A DNA stretch of 64,000 bases, taken from contig NZ_JASCRR010000001.1 of assembly GCF_030010215.1 (NCBI RefSeq), positions 248,001 through 312,000 on the forward strand. Direction: 5' to 3'. The notes beneath the pieces were generated by a model that was not told the DNA's origin, made no database searches, and saw nothing but the letters and a program-made list of their open reading frames with translations. The translations under genes were made by a program, and so were the position numbers. Position 1 is the stretch's first letter, and every line of letters starts with the position of its first letter. This document shows positions 21,104-29,510 of this stretch, piece after piece. This stretch comes from Tianweitania sp. UT-5YL-CI-8 (GTDB lineage Bacteria; Pseudomonadota; Alphaproteobacteria; Rhizobiales; Rhizobiaceae).

Positions 21104-21814
21104 TTGGCGACGCTTGTGCTTATCCCGGGGCTGGCATCAGACTCGATTGTCTGGCAACCGCTTGCCGACGCCATGGCAGAACGCATTCCGGTCTACCCGG
21201 CCGACATCAGCCGTGACGCGTCCATTCCCGAGATGGCTGCCCGCGTCCTGCAAGAAGTCGAAGGCGATATCATCGCCGTCGGTCATTCGCTCGGCGGTCG
21301 AGTTGCGATGGAGATGGCGCGGCAGGCGCCGGATCGCATCGTCGGTCTCGTCCTCGCTAACACCGGCCAGCACCCCAAGCGTGACGGCGAAGAGATCAAG
21401 CGTCAGCAGATGATCGATCTCGGCTATGAAGATATCGGGCGACTGGCCGACGCTTGGCTGCCGCCGATGTTGGACCTCGCCCGCGTCGGCGATTCTATGC
21501 TGATGAGCAAACTGAAGGCCATGGTCCTGCGCATGGGTGCGGAGGTTCACGACCGCCAGATCCGTTCGCTCGTCGCGCGGCCCGACGCCTCCGCCTATCT
21601 TCCGCAGATCACCTGCCCCATCCTCTTTGTCGCCGCGCTCCAGGACGGTTTCAGCCCGGTCGCCCAGCATCGTGAAATGGCGGATGCCGCTCCTGACACC
21701 GAGCTCGCAATCGTCGACAATGCCGGCCATTTCGCTCCGCTCGAGCAGCCGGAAGCCGTGGTCGCCGCTATCACCGGCTGGCTTGGCCGCCGTTTTGGAG
21801 AGGCACATGCCTGA
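21104..21814 (+). CDS. alpha/beta hydrolase
   Basis: A 236-residue alpha/beta hydrolase. The nucleophile elbow is GHSLGG (Ser of VGHSLGGRVAMEMARQ), the oxyanion region LVLIPGLASDSIVWQ, an acid in ALQDGFSP, and the catalytic His in DNAGHFAPLEQPEAV. The start is a TTG at 21104, chosen because AGGAGG lies seven bases before it and no ATG is available near the domain start. It overlaps the ligA gene by eight bases. It may hydrolyse an ester or lactone made from the aromatic substrate; the exact reaction is unknown. Confidence 0.85.
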   Translation: MATLVLIPGLASDSIVWQPLADAMAERIPVYPADISRDASIPEMAARVLQEVEGDIIAVGHSLGGRVAMEMARQAPDRIVGLVLANTGQHPKRDGEEIKRQQMIDLGYEDIGRLADAWLPPMLDLARVGDSMLMSKLKAMVLRMGAEVHDRQIRSLVARPDASAYLPQITCPILFVAALQDGFSPVAQHREMADAAPDTELAIVDNAGHFAPLEQPEAVVAAITGWLGRRFGEAHA

Positions 21815-22157
21815 ACAGCACTTCATACCCGACACCCCGCTCTTCGATCGGGCAGGCTCGATCCGGGGTTACAAGATCAACAAGATGGCGATGGCGCTCG
21901 GCCAGCCGCAGAACCGTGAGGCCTTCAAGGCCGACGAGGAAGCTTATCTCGACCGGTTCGGCTTGGCACCGGAGGAAAAAGCGGCTGTGATGAGCCGCGA
22001 CTGGCATGAGATGGTGCGTTTGGGCGGCAATCTGTTCTTCATCCTGAAGATCGCCGCCGTGGACCCCACCCCGATCACCCAGATCGGTGCGGCCCAGGCG
22101 AGCATGTCGCATGACGACTTCCTCTATGAACGGCTGGGAAAGAAGCGCAATGGCTGA
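21807..22157 (+). CDS. ligA: protocatechuate 4,5-dioxygenase alpha-subunit-like protein (LigA)
   Basis: A 116-residue LigA homologue: FDRAGSIRGYKINKMAMALGQPQNREAFKADEEAYLDRFGLAPEEKAAVMSRDW and the C-terminal LGGNLFFILKIAAVDPTPITQIGAAQASMSHDDF are family hallmarks. The small subunit caps the active site of the LigB subunit in type II extradiol dioxygenases. It overlaps both neighbours by eight bases. Related two-part enzymes also cleave gallate or 3-O-methylgallate, so the substrate is not fixed by the family. Confidence 0.9.
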   Translation: MPEQHFIPDTPLFDRAGSIRGYKINKMAMALGQPQNREAFKADEEAYLDRFGLAPEEKAAVMSRDWHEMVRLGGNLFFILKIAAVDPTPITQIGAAQASMSHDDFLYERLGKKRNG

Positions 22158-22991
22158 GATCATCGGCGGCATCGGAACGAGCCACGTCCCCTCAATCGGC
22201 GCGGCACTGGATAAGGGCCTGCGCGACAGCGCCGACTGGAAGCCGTTCTTCGACGGCTACGAAGCTGGCAAGCAATGGATGGTGGAGGCGGAGCCGGACA
22301 TCGCCGTCGTCATCTTCAATGATCATGGTAACACCTTCTTCCTCGACAAGGTGCCGACCTTCGCGGTTGGCGTGGCCGAGACCTACAATCCCGTCGACGA
22401 AGGCTGGGGTCCACGCGCGATTGCACCGTTCGAGGGTGCTGTCGATTTTTCCTGGCATTTCGTCGACAAGCTCGTCGAGCGCCATTTCGATCCATTGGTC
22501 TGCCGCGAGATCGAGGTCGACCATGGCCTGCAGGTTCCGATGGAACTGTTTTTCGGCCGCCCCGACCGATGGCCGGTGAGGGTGCTGCCGATCTGGGTTA
22601 ACACGATCCAGTATCCCATCCCAACGCCGCAGCGTTGCTGGGACATGGGCACGGTTCTGCGCGAGGCCATTGAGAGTTGGCCGGGCAACGAACGCGTCGT
22701 CATCCTCGGCACCGGCGGCCTGTCGCACCAATTGCAGGGCGCACGCGCCGGCTTCATCAATCAGGCGGCGGACCGCGCCTGGCTGGACGGCATCGCCGCC
22801 AATCCCGAACCTATCGCACCATGAGCCGCGAAGACTATGTCGAGCAGTTCGGTTCGGAAGGCGCGGAACTCATCATGTGGCTGGTGATGCGGGCGGCAAT
22901 GAATGCCGACGTCAACCTCATCCACAAGCACTACCACGCCCCCGCCTCGATGACCGGTGCCGGCATGGTGGTGCTGGAAAACGCCGCCTGA
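22150..22991 (+). pseudogene. ligB: protocatechuate 4,5-dioxygenase beta-subunit-like gene (LigB), frameshifted
   Basis: The first frame (22150-22824) gives 224 residues with the type II extradiol pattern: His12 (TSHVP), His59 (FNDHG) and His193 (GLSHQ), matching LigB His12, His61 and His195. It stops early at TGA 22822-22824. The next frame carries the rest of the family (MSREDYVEQFGSEGAELIMW onward, to 22991). A one-base deletion near 22808-22815 explains the break. The glutamate aligned with iron ligand Glu242 lies in the second part (EGAELIMW). ATG 22821 overlaps the stop as ATGA, so the tail could be translated by reinitiation. A sequencing error is also possible. Confidence 0.8.
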
Positions 22992-23050
22992 ACTCTTTGC
23001 GCTTCGAGCCGCTTGCGGTTCGCAGCTCTTTGAAACCGAACGAGCCCGCC

Positions 23051-23371
23051 ATGTTCTTTCTCATGCGCTGCCTGCATCACCCGGAACAGGACGATGCGCG
23101 CGACACCCACCGACCCGCGCATCGGGCCTGGGTGCAGTCCGGCGGCAATGGCGTTGCCGCCGTGCTCATCGGCTCGGCCCTGATCGATCATGAGGGGGGT
23201 TCGCTCGGCAATTTCGGCATCATCGAAGCCGACAGCCTTGAAGCGGCCCGCGCATTCGCGGAAGGCGACCCGTTCCATCTGAACGGCGTCGTAGCCGAGA
23301 TCGAGCTGACGCCCCTGCCCGATACGTTTCAGGCACACCGGATTTCCGAACCGATGACGGCTCGGAAATAG
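23051..23371 (+). CDS. YciI-like (YCII-domain) protein
   Basis: A 106-residue YCII-domain protein: MRCLHHPEQDDARDTHRPAHRAWVQ, IGSALIDHEGGSLGNFGIIEADSLEAARAFAEGDPF and the final VAEIELTPL strand are typical. Members include small dimeric proteins related to muconolactone isomerase folds, some acting as dehydrochlorinases or isomerases. Only 59 bases separate it from the end of ligB, so it probably belongs to the ring-cleavage operon and may act on a cleavage product. Confidence 0.8.
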   Translation: MFFLMRCLHHPEQDDARDTHRPAHRAWVQSGGNGVAAVLIGSALIDHEGGSLGNFGIIEADSLEAARAFAEGDPFHLNGVVAEIELTPLPDTFQAHRISEPMTARK

Positions 23372-23469
23372 TTCGAAGATCAATCCCTGGTGACGAGAGC
23401 GGCTTCGTCATTGAGTTCGCATCCTGAGCCGTTATAGTCGCCGGATTGGCAACAACGGTGGACGGCTCA

Positions 23470-24057
23470 ATGCGGGATTTTCTGATTGCGGCGGCAGCGA
23501 TATTTGTGGCCTCGGCAGCGTCGGCGGCCGAGCCGGTGAAAACATCGGCGGGTTGGACGGTTACTTCAGCCGCGGACGACAAAAAATTCATCAGCCCGAC
23601 ATGCACACTGAGCTCTCCTGTTTCGGATACAAAGACCCGGCTGCAACTCATCAACGCCTTCAACAAATCAGCACCGCTGCCAACGCGGGGCAGCGCATTG
23701 CTGATCGTCACCGTTCCGGACGTGTTGTCGAAGGAGCGCCGCGCTTCGCTGAAAGGCACTGAGATCGCCATTCCCGGTCAGGCCGACTGGAAAGACCGCA
23801 CCGTCGCCTGGCGTGCCGGCAAGGAAGGCGGCACCATCCGCCTTTCCATCGACCCCAAGATCGATGCAGCACTCAAGCCCTTCGTTCGCGGCAAGGAACT
23901 CACTGTCCGAATCCCGGTCGAAGGCGGCGAGGCAAAATCCTATAGCGTTCCGCTCAAAGGCTCGGCCGAAGCCATTTTCGCCTATGAGAAATGTCTGGCC
24001 GAGGTGGTCTGGAAAACGAGCCTGCCGGCTGCGGCTGCACCGAACGACGAGGAATGA
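23470..24057 (+). CDS. secreted protein of unknown function, IalB-like
   Basis: A 195-residue protein with a clear signal peptide (MRDFLIAAAAIFVASAASAA, cleavage expected near residue 20). The mature part has two cysteines (SPTCTLSS and YEKCLAEVV) that could form a disulfide. The pattern of GWTV at the start, an IDPKIDAALKPFVRGKELTVRIPV middle and a C-terminal Cys resembles invasion-associated locus B proteins of Rhizobiales, but I would not assign a role. ATG 23470 begins the signal peptide; a TTG at 23446 is in frame. Confidence 0.65.
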   Translation: MRDFLIAAAAIFVASAASAAEPVKTSAGWTVTSAADDKKFISPTCTLSSPVSDTKTRLQLINAFNKSAPLPTRGSALLIVTVPDVLSKERRASLKGTEIAIPGQADWKDRTVAWRAGKEGGTIRLSIDPKIDAALKPFVRGKELTVRIPVEGGEAKSYSVPLKGSAEAIFAYEKCLAEVVWKTSLPAAAAPNDEE

Positions 24058-24190
24058 CGGACACGTTCTGCAGCAAAGTTTTTGAATTTCAATCCTTGTC
24101 AATCAAAGCGATAAGTGCAGCCATCTCAACTGCCTCATATTTTGAACGAAAGTTTTTTGCTCCAAAGTGGTAGAGGACGCTTTGAGTGCT

Positions 24191-24964
24191 ATGAATTTAA
24201 TATGGGTTGTAGCCTATCTGGCAGTATTGACATCCATTTGGACTGTGAATTCTGCCTCGGAACAAGCTCGCTGGCTCGCTACCAGTTTCATGATTTTTAT
24301 CGCTTTCATTGTCTACATTGGCGCAGCAGCATCAAGCTTAGCGCCAAAAAATCCTAGACTGGAGACATTCCCTACAAAATCGTACTTCACCTTTATTTCG
24401 GCTTCAATATTTATTTTAAAATTATTACTTGCAACGGCATTCACCTATGCAAATCTTGATTCGAATTTCATTGGTAGTTTTGCCTCATACACGGCAAGTT
24501 TTGGAGCTGCTCTATTTCCATTCATTGGAAAATTTGAGACTGTGCAAGGTATAAGCGAGCTCCAAATTTTGCGAGCTGGCTCAATTATGACCATATTCGT
24601 TGTAGCAGGCATTTTAATTGGATCGGTGCTTTCGGCGTCTTTTTTATCACTACCGGCTGAAGAACGACGCCGCCGATCCATTCTAACACCAGCGAGACAT
24701 CCTTTTTTTGTCGCGGGGTCTTTATTCTTCACATCTTTCCTGGTGTTGGACGTGTATTTTGGCTGGTCCGGTTATATTCAAGTGTTGGGGTATACACGAA
24801 ACCAAAAATGTATCCTGAAGGCTTATTGCTATCTCCGGGGCGGAGATTTAACGATTTTCCTTGCTTCTGCGTATCGCGGATTTATCTTTGCGATACTGCC
24901 GATGTTTGCTGCGATGGCTTTTTCGAAGATGAACGAGTTGCCCGTTCAAACAACGGACAAATGA
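24191..24964 (+). CDS. hypothetical membrane protein, AT-rich
   Basis: About 257 residues with roughly six hydrophobic segments (for example WVVAYLAVLTSIWTV, LATSFMIFIAFIVYIGAAAS, SGSIMTIF-type region near 24585, FFVAGSLFFTSFLVLDVYF, GFIFAILPMFAAMAF). I recognise no family. The gene and the 130 bases before it are visibly richer in A and T, with TTA, ATA and ATT codons rare elsewhere in this window, which suggests recent transfer. ATG 24191 starts the first membrane segment; a GTG at 24167 is in frame. It ends two bases from the convergent DUF1932 gene. Confidence 0.65.
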   Translation: MNLIWVVAYLAVLTSIWTVNSASEQARWLATSFMIFIAFIVYIGAAASSLAPKNPRLETFPTKSYFTFISASIFILKLLLATAFTYANLDSNFIGSFASYTASFGAALFPFIGKFETVQGISELQILRAGSIMTIFVVAGILIGSVLSASFLSLPAEERRRRSILTPARHPFFVAGSLFFTSFLVLDVYFGWSGYIQVLGYTRNQKCILKAYCYLRGGDLTIFLASAYRGFIFAILPMFAAMAFSKMNELPVQTTDK

Positions 24965-24966
24965 CC

Positions 24967-25821
24967 TCATTCTCTCAGCCGCTTCTCCAGCACCCGAGCC
25001 ACCGTCTCTTCCAATCCCGCCCTCTCGGCAACCCTGCAGGCGCCCATGCGTTCCTGAACCTCGGCGATTTCGCGAGCCATGCCACCGTTCAGGCCGAGCG
25101 CGTCAAGCGTTGCTGCACTCTCGCGCATTTCGGCGGCGCGGCGCTTGCCATGCCGTGTTGTGCGTTCGAACTGATATTCGGCGAAGTCGGGCCAGTTCAA
25201 TCCGGGATACGAGTTCGACAGCGATGCAAGTATCTCTTCGAAACAGCCTGAGGCGCGGGCGGCCAGCAGCGCCTCGACGGTGATCGCCTCGAGCCCCTTG
25301 ACGAACAGCGACCGCACCATCTTGATCGCGGTTGCCGCCCCCGGCTCCTTGCCAGCTATCGAGGCGGAAAATCCACGCGCCAAAAGGTCGGGCAACAGCC
25401 GCTCCGCCGGCCCTCCTGCCAACAGCACCGGTGTCGTGTGCTTCTTCGGATGCACCGGCGCCATGACGGCCATGTCGAGATATTCAGCCCCAGCCGCCTC
25501 CACGGCCGCTGCCGTCTCCCGCTTGCGGTCGGGCGAAACGGAGTTGATGTCGATCAGCACCTGACCTTGCCTCAGATGCGGCAAAAGCGGCTCGACCGCT
25601 AGAAAACTTTGGTCAGCGGTGACGGCGCTGAAAATCCAGTCGGCATCCCCGAGTCCAGCTATGCCGACCGGCGCTGCTCCCCGCTTCTCCATCGCGGAGC
25701 GCATCGTGCCGTCCGCGCAGTCGAGCAGAATGTCATAGGCCACGACAGAGAGGCCGGGCCGGCTCAGCCCTTCGTGAAAGGCGCGCGCCGCCTCGCCATA
25801 GCCCAAAAACCCGATCTTCAT
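24967..25821 (-). CDS. NAD(P)-binding dehydrogenase, DUF1932 (6-phosphogluconate-dehydrogenase-like)
   Basis: A 284-residue protein with an N-terminal Rossmann domain (MKIGFLGYGEAARAFHEGL) and HIBADH-like segments (DINSVSPDRKRETAAAVEAAGAEYLDMAVMAPVHPKK, then GAATAIKMVRSLFVKGLEAITVEALLAA with the family lysine), followed by a DUF1932 C-terminus. AGGGG eight bases upstream favours ATG 25821 over ATG 25827. It is the last gene of the GalD-GalC-GalB operon. It is not LigC, which belongs to the Gfo/Idh family. It may reduce or oxidise a hydroxy-acid intermediate. Confidence 0.83.
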   Translation of the reverse strand: MKIGFLGYGEAARAFHEGLSRPGLSVVAYDILLDCADGTMRSAMEKRGAAPVGIAGLGDADWIFSAVTADQSFLAVEPLLPHLRQGQVLIDINSVSPDRKRETAAAVEAAGAEYLDMAVMAPVHPKKHTTPVLLAGGPAERLLPDLLARGFSASIAGKEPGAATAIKMVRSLFVKGLEAITVEALLAARASGCFEEILASLSNSYPGLNWPDFAEYQFERTTRHGKRRAAEMRESAATLDALGLNGGMAREIAEVQERMGACRVAERAGLEETVARVLEKRLRE

Positions 25822-25837
25822 GGCCATAACCCCTGCT

Positions 25838-26881
25838 TTAGCCGAATATCAACCCGACGAACAGTTTCCGCGCCGTTCGCAACACGGCCGTATCGGTCAC
25901 CTGACCGTCCTGCACTGTGGCAATCACGCTCATCTCGCCGGTCGGGTGTTCCACCGAGATCAACTTCTCATCGCCGTCCGGCACGATGCCGAGGTCGGCC
26001 GCCGGCCCTTCCGGCAGCAGGCAGGCAGTGGCGACGCTGACCGCGCCCAGCACGCCGATGGCGTCGTGACAGCGGTGCGGGATGAAGGTGCGCGTCGATA
26101 TCGCGCCGCCATGGCCCGCAGCCGATACCATGGTCATCTTGGGTACGGATTTCTGCGCCACGTCCCCAAGATTCATCATCGGCCCGGCCTTGAGCCGTAT
26201 TGCCTCAAGCCTGTCCCGCAGCGCTTGGTTGGCTTCCAGCTCCTCAGGCGCCTCCGTGCCCGCGACACGGAAGTCGGAAGCGCGCATCACCACGCAGGGC
26301 ATGCCATTATCGATCAGCGTGCAGTCCACCCCGTCGATCACTTCGACGGCATTGCCGGTGGGCAGCAGCGCGCCGCAGCTCGACCCCGCCGTATCGGCAA
26401 AGCTTATCGGTATTGGCGCGGCCGTTCCCGGCACGCCGTCGATGCGCGCATCGCCGGCGTAAGTCACAATGCCACCCGGCGTCTCCACGCGCGCGGTCGC
26501 AAGCTGGCCGGTGTTTTCCATAAAGATGCGGACTTCGGTCTGCCCATCCTGGGCCGTCACCAGCCCACGCTCGATGGCGAACGGACCAACGCCGGCAAGG
26601 ATGTTGCCGCAGTTCTGGCCCTCGCTGACGACGGCGCGGTCGACGAACACCTGCAGAAACAGATAGTCGACATCGACACCCTCGCGCGCTGACCGCTTTA
26701 TGACGGCCACCTTGGAGGTCAGCGGGTTCGCGCCGCCCATGCCGTCGATCTGGCGCGGATCGGGCGAACCCATGGCGCGCAGCAGGAAGGCGTCGCGATC
26801 CTCAGGCAGGTCTTCGGCCAGGAAATACCCGCCCTTCGAGGTTCCACCCCGCATCCACATGCAGGGGATGCCGTCAGACAT
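25838..26881 (-). CDS. galD: 4-oxalomesaconate tautomerase (PrpF family, GalD/LigU-like)
   Basis: A 347-residue PrpF-family isomerase. [14 protein letters not shown] at the start, [19 protein letters not shown] (with the family cysteine) and [20 protein letters not shown] are characteristic. GalD of Pseudomonas and LigU of Sphingobium shift the double bond or tautomer of 4-oxalomesaconate formed after gallate or protocatechuate ring cleavage. The length (about 350) matches. It overlaps the upstream GalC gene by eight bases. The neighbouring GalC and GalB homologues make this substrate much more likely than methylaconitate. Confidence 0.88.
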   Translation of the reverse strand: MSDGIPCMWMRGGTSKGGYFLAEDLPEDRDAFLLRAMGSPDPRQIDGMGGANPLTSKVAVIKRSAREGVDVDYLFLQVFVDRAVVSEGQNCGNILAGVGPFAIERGLVTAQDGQTEVRIFMENTGQLATARVETPGGIVTYAGDARIDGVPGTAAPIPISFADTAGSSCGALLPTGNAVEVIDGVDCTLIDNGMPCVVMRASDFRVAGTEAPEELEANQALRDRLEAIRLKAGPMMNLGDVAQKSVPKMTMVSAAGHGGAISTRTFIPHRCHDAIGVLGAVSVATACLLPEGPAADLGIVPDGDEKLISVEHPTGEMSVIATVQDGQVTDTAVLRTARKLFVGLIFG

Positions 26882-27545
26882 ATTTCAGACCCTTCTCGGC
26901 CAAACGCTCACGCATCTTGTAGAGGTCGAGGCTAAGCTCTCCTGCAGCGAGACGCCCGCGCTTGTCGTCCTCAGCGGCAACGCGCGCCTCGGCCTGCTTG
27001 GCCACATCTTCCGCTTCCTCACGCCGCACCACGCAGACGCCGTCGTCGTCGGCCACGATGACATCGCCCGGATTGACCAGCGCGCCGGCGCAGACCACCG
27101 GCACATTGACCGAGCCGAGCGTTTCCTTGACCGTGCCCTGTGCGGAGATCGCTTTCGACCAGACCGGGAATTTCATCGCCGTCAGGTCGGCCACATCACG
27201 GACGCCGGCATCGATGATCAGCCCCTGGCAGCCGCGCGCCTGCGCCGAGGTCGCAAGCAGGTCTCCGAAATAGCCGTCCTCGCAAGGGCTTGTCGGCGCC
27301 AGAAGCAGGATGTCGCCCGCCTTGAGCTGTTCGATGGCGACATGCAGCATCCAGTTGTCGCCGGGCGGTACGGAGATGGTCACCGCACTCGCCGCCAGCC
27401 GGGCGCCCGGATAGATCGGCCGCATGTAGGACGCGAGCATCCCCTTGCGCCCTTGCGCCTCGTGCACGGTGGCGACGCCGCAGGCTGCCAGCCGCTCGAT
27501 GATTGCGGGATCGGCGCGTTCGATGTTCTGGACCACGATACCCAT
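26874..27545 (-). CDS. galC: 4-hydroxy-4-methyl-2-oxoglutarate/4-carboxy-4-hydroxy-2-oxoadipate aldolase (GalC/LigK-like)
   Basis: A 223-residue RraA-fold aldolase of class II type. Key segments: [75 protein letters not shown] (with the GGxxxD-type metal loop variant) and [15 protein letters not shown]. It would split 4-carboxy-4-hydroxy-2-oxoadipate into pyruvate and oxaloacetate, the last step of the pathway. ATG 27545 is chosen for GAGGGG upstream; the longer frame to 27782 overlaps GalB in another frame. Confidence 0.88.
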   Translation of the reverse strand: MGIVVQNIERADPAIIERLAACGVATVHEAQGRKGMLASYMRPIYPGARLAASAVTISVPPGDNWMLHVAIEQLKAGDILLLAPTSPCEDGYFGDLLATSAQARGCQGLIIDAGVRDVADLTAMKFPVWSKAISAQGTVKETLGSVNVPVVCAGALVNPGDVIVADDDGVCVVRREEAEDVAKQAEARVAAEDDKRGRLAAGELSLDLYKMRERLAEKGLKYV

Positions 27546-27556
27546 CGGATTACCCC

Positions 27557-28285
27557 TCAAAGTTCGTCGACGGTGCGCGGAAACACCGACTGGAAGCCTT
27601 CCGCATGGGTCGATTTGCGACCGCCCGACTGGCCGCCGGAATTGCGCATGAAATGGTTGCCGCGGTTCTCCGCGACGTTCTTGTAATAGTGCCAGAGGTG
27701 CTCCTGCCCTTCCATGCACTGGATCGCTGCCCATTTCTTGCCCCACACCGGCGAGATGTCGAGAAACACGTCCGGCTTCCACTCCATCTGCTCGGTCTGA
27801 TGCGGCTCGAACAGATAAAGCTGCGGCGCGCCGAGAACCTTCTCACCCGGATTGTGGCCCCAGGCTTGGGCAATCATGCGCGCTTCCAGCGCCACCTGCG
27901 TCGCATACATATGATCGGTATTGTAGGGGTCCCATTTGGAATGGCTCAGCATGAAGTCGGGCTGGACCTTTCGGATGACATCGACGATCCGGTATTTCGC
28001 GTCGCGGTCGACTTCCAGCGGATAGTCTCCCAGGTCGAAAAACTGGATGTCGTGCACGTCGATCGCCTTTGCGGCGTTCTCCGCCTCGACCTTGCGCGCG
28101 GCCTTGACCTTTTCCAGCGTCATGCCCTCGTTCTTCCACAGCTTGGCGCTTTCGCCGCGCTCGCCATAGGAGAGGCAGATCACCGAAACCTCGTAGCCCT
28201 TTGACGCATGCAGCGCGATGGCGCCGCCGCAGCGCCAGACGAAATCGGCGGAATGCGCTGAGATGACGAGTGCCGTCTTTGCCAT
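27557..28285 (-). CDS. galB: 4-oxalomesaconate hydratase (PIG-L family, GalB-like)
   Basis: A 242-residue LmbE/PIG-L-family zinc protein. The metal motif is [12 protein letters not shown] (in place of AHPDDE) near residues 10-21, with the third ligand in [14 protein letters not shown] proteins are mostly deacetylases, but GalB of Pseudomonas putida is a hydratase of 4-oxalomesaconate and carries the same changed motif region. Lying between GalC and the extradiol dioxygenase, this gene fits that hydratase role; the usual alternative, LigJ, is an amidohydrolase and is not here. Confidence 0.88.
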   Translation of the reverse strand: MAKTALVISAHSADFVWRCGGAIALHASKGYEVSVICLSYGERGESAKLWKNEGMTLEKVKAARKVEAENAAKAIDVHDIQFFDLGDYPLEVDRDAKYRIVDVIRKVQPDFMLSHSKWDPYNTDHMYATQVALEARMIAQAWGHNPGEKVLGAPQLYLFEPHQTEQMEWKPDVFLDISPVWGKKWAAIQCMEGQEHLWHYYKNVAENRGNHFMRNSGGQSGGRKSTHAEGFQSVFPRTVDEL

Positions 28286-28291
28286 ATCGGA

Positions 28292-29257
28292 TTAGCCCTT
28301 CTTGTCTTCGCCCACCGGGGGCGTTCCATGCGTGTGGAATGTCTCGATGGTCTTCAGGCCCCAGGCTTGGCCCTTCTTGCGTTCGGTCTCCGTCCAGGTG
28401 ACGGTCGGCCAGTCCGGCCTAAGGATCAGGCGCGCGCCTGCGTTGGCGAGCTCGACGCGGTTGCCCGCGGGCTCCCAGACATAAAGGAAGAACGTGCCCT
28501 GGATCGCGTGCTTGTGCGGCCCAGTTTCGATATGGACGCCGTTTTCCAGGAAGATGTCTGCGGCGCGCAGGATATCCTCACGCTGATCCACCGCATAGGT
28601 GACATGGTGGAAACGTCCCTGCCCTCCGCCATGGTCTTCAGAATAGGCGATGTCGTAGCTCTTGTTGTTGACGGTGAACCAGCAGCCGCCCAGCCGCCCG
28701 TTGTCGAGCTGGATCTGCTCGGTCACCCGGCTGCCCAGCGCCTTGGTCATGAAGTCCCGAATGACCGAAACGTCGGCCGCCAGAAGATTGAGATGGTCGA
28801 GCCGGCGCGGACAGCAACCCCGGCCGTGATAGCGCTGTGCGATGTTCTTCAGCGCCGGCCATTCACCCTCCGGCGCCTGATAGATTTTCGTGTCGTAGTA
28901 GAGCTCGAAAATATGCCCATCGGGATCGGTGAAGCGATAGGCGCGACCATGGCCGGCATCGCCTTCAACCCAACCCAAGCCGCAGCCCATCGCCTCGATG
29001 ACCGCAACCCGCCGCTCCAGCGCCTGCGGCGAGGCCGTGCGATAGGCGACATGGCCGACGCCAGTGGTATGGTGGCGGGTCAATTTCAGGGTGTGGAATT
29101 CGTAGTCGTCGAAGGCGCGCAGATAGGCGCAACCGTCTTCGACAAGGCTCGGCGTCAGCCCGTAGACGCGGGTGAAGAAATCGAGGCTCTCCTCGAATTT
29201 GTCGGTGTACAACTCGACATGGCCGAGATGGGCAACATCGAAACACGGCTCGGTCAT
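28292..29257 (-). CDS. type I extradiol ring-cleavage dioxygenase (VOC family)
   Basis: A 321-residue two-domain vicinal-oxygen-chelate protein like catechol 2,3-dioxygenases. Predicted iron ligands are His155 (LDHLNLL), His217 or His218 (RFHHVTYAVD) and Glu269 (NRVELAN), spaced as in XylE. The N-terminal half is the degenerate non-metal repeat. GGGGGAG precedes ATG 29257. It is the first gene of the gal operon. This gives the locus two unrelated ring-cleavage enzymes, and the substrate of this one cannot be told from sequence. Confidence 0.88.
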   Translation of the reverse strand: MTEPCFDVAHLGHVELYTDKFEESLDFFTRVYGLTPSLVEDGCAYLRAFDDYEFHTLKLTRHHTTGVGHVAYRTASPQALERRVAVIEAMGCGLGWVEGDAGHGRAYRFTDPDGHIFELYYDTKIYQAPEGEWPALKNIAQRYHGRGCCPRRLDHLNLLAADVSVIRDFMTKALGSRVTEQIQLDNGRLGGCWFTVNNKSYDIAYSEDHGGGQGRFHHVTYAVDQREDILRAADIFLENGVHIETGPHKHAIQGTFFLYVWEPAGNRVELANAGARLILRPDWPTVTWTETERKKGQAWGLKTIETFHTHGTPPVGEDKKG

Positions 29258-29465
29258 GCCCCAACTCCCCCGCAGGCAATGGCGGCGGTATGCAAATCGC
29301 TCATTCTCTCCTCCCGGCCTTGCGTCCGGTCGCCTTCAACGCCCAAAACAACACGGCAATGTATTCTTTATGCGCCATTCGATGGCGCGTCTCAACACGA
29401 AATTTCCAAAAATGTCTGTATTTTCGCGGAGAGCATATATTTCGGCGATTGTGGTTTTGGATTTC

Positions 29466-29475
29466 ATGTATACAT
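29466..29475. promoter_or_regulatory. ATGTATACAT operator upstream of the metF-like gene
   Basis: A perfect 10-bp palindrome identical to the one at 21064, 36 bases before the GTG start at 29511 and about 210 bases upstream of the divergent extradiol dioxygenase gene. Confidence 0.65.
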
Positions 29476-29510
29476 TCCTGACCAAGAGGAATGTGGAGGG
29501 GAGGTCTGGA

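Noticed and set aside
24789-24797. GGTATACAC in the AT-rich gene
   Set aside because: Not palindromic beyond GTATAC and inside a coding region of different base composition.
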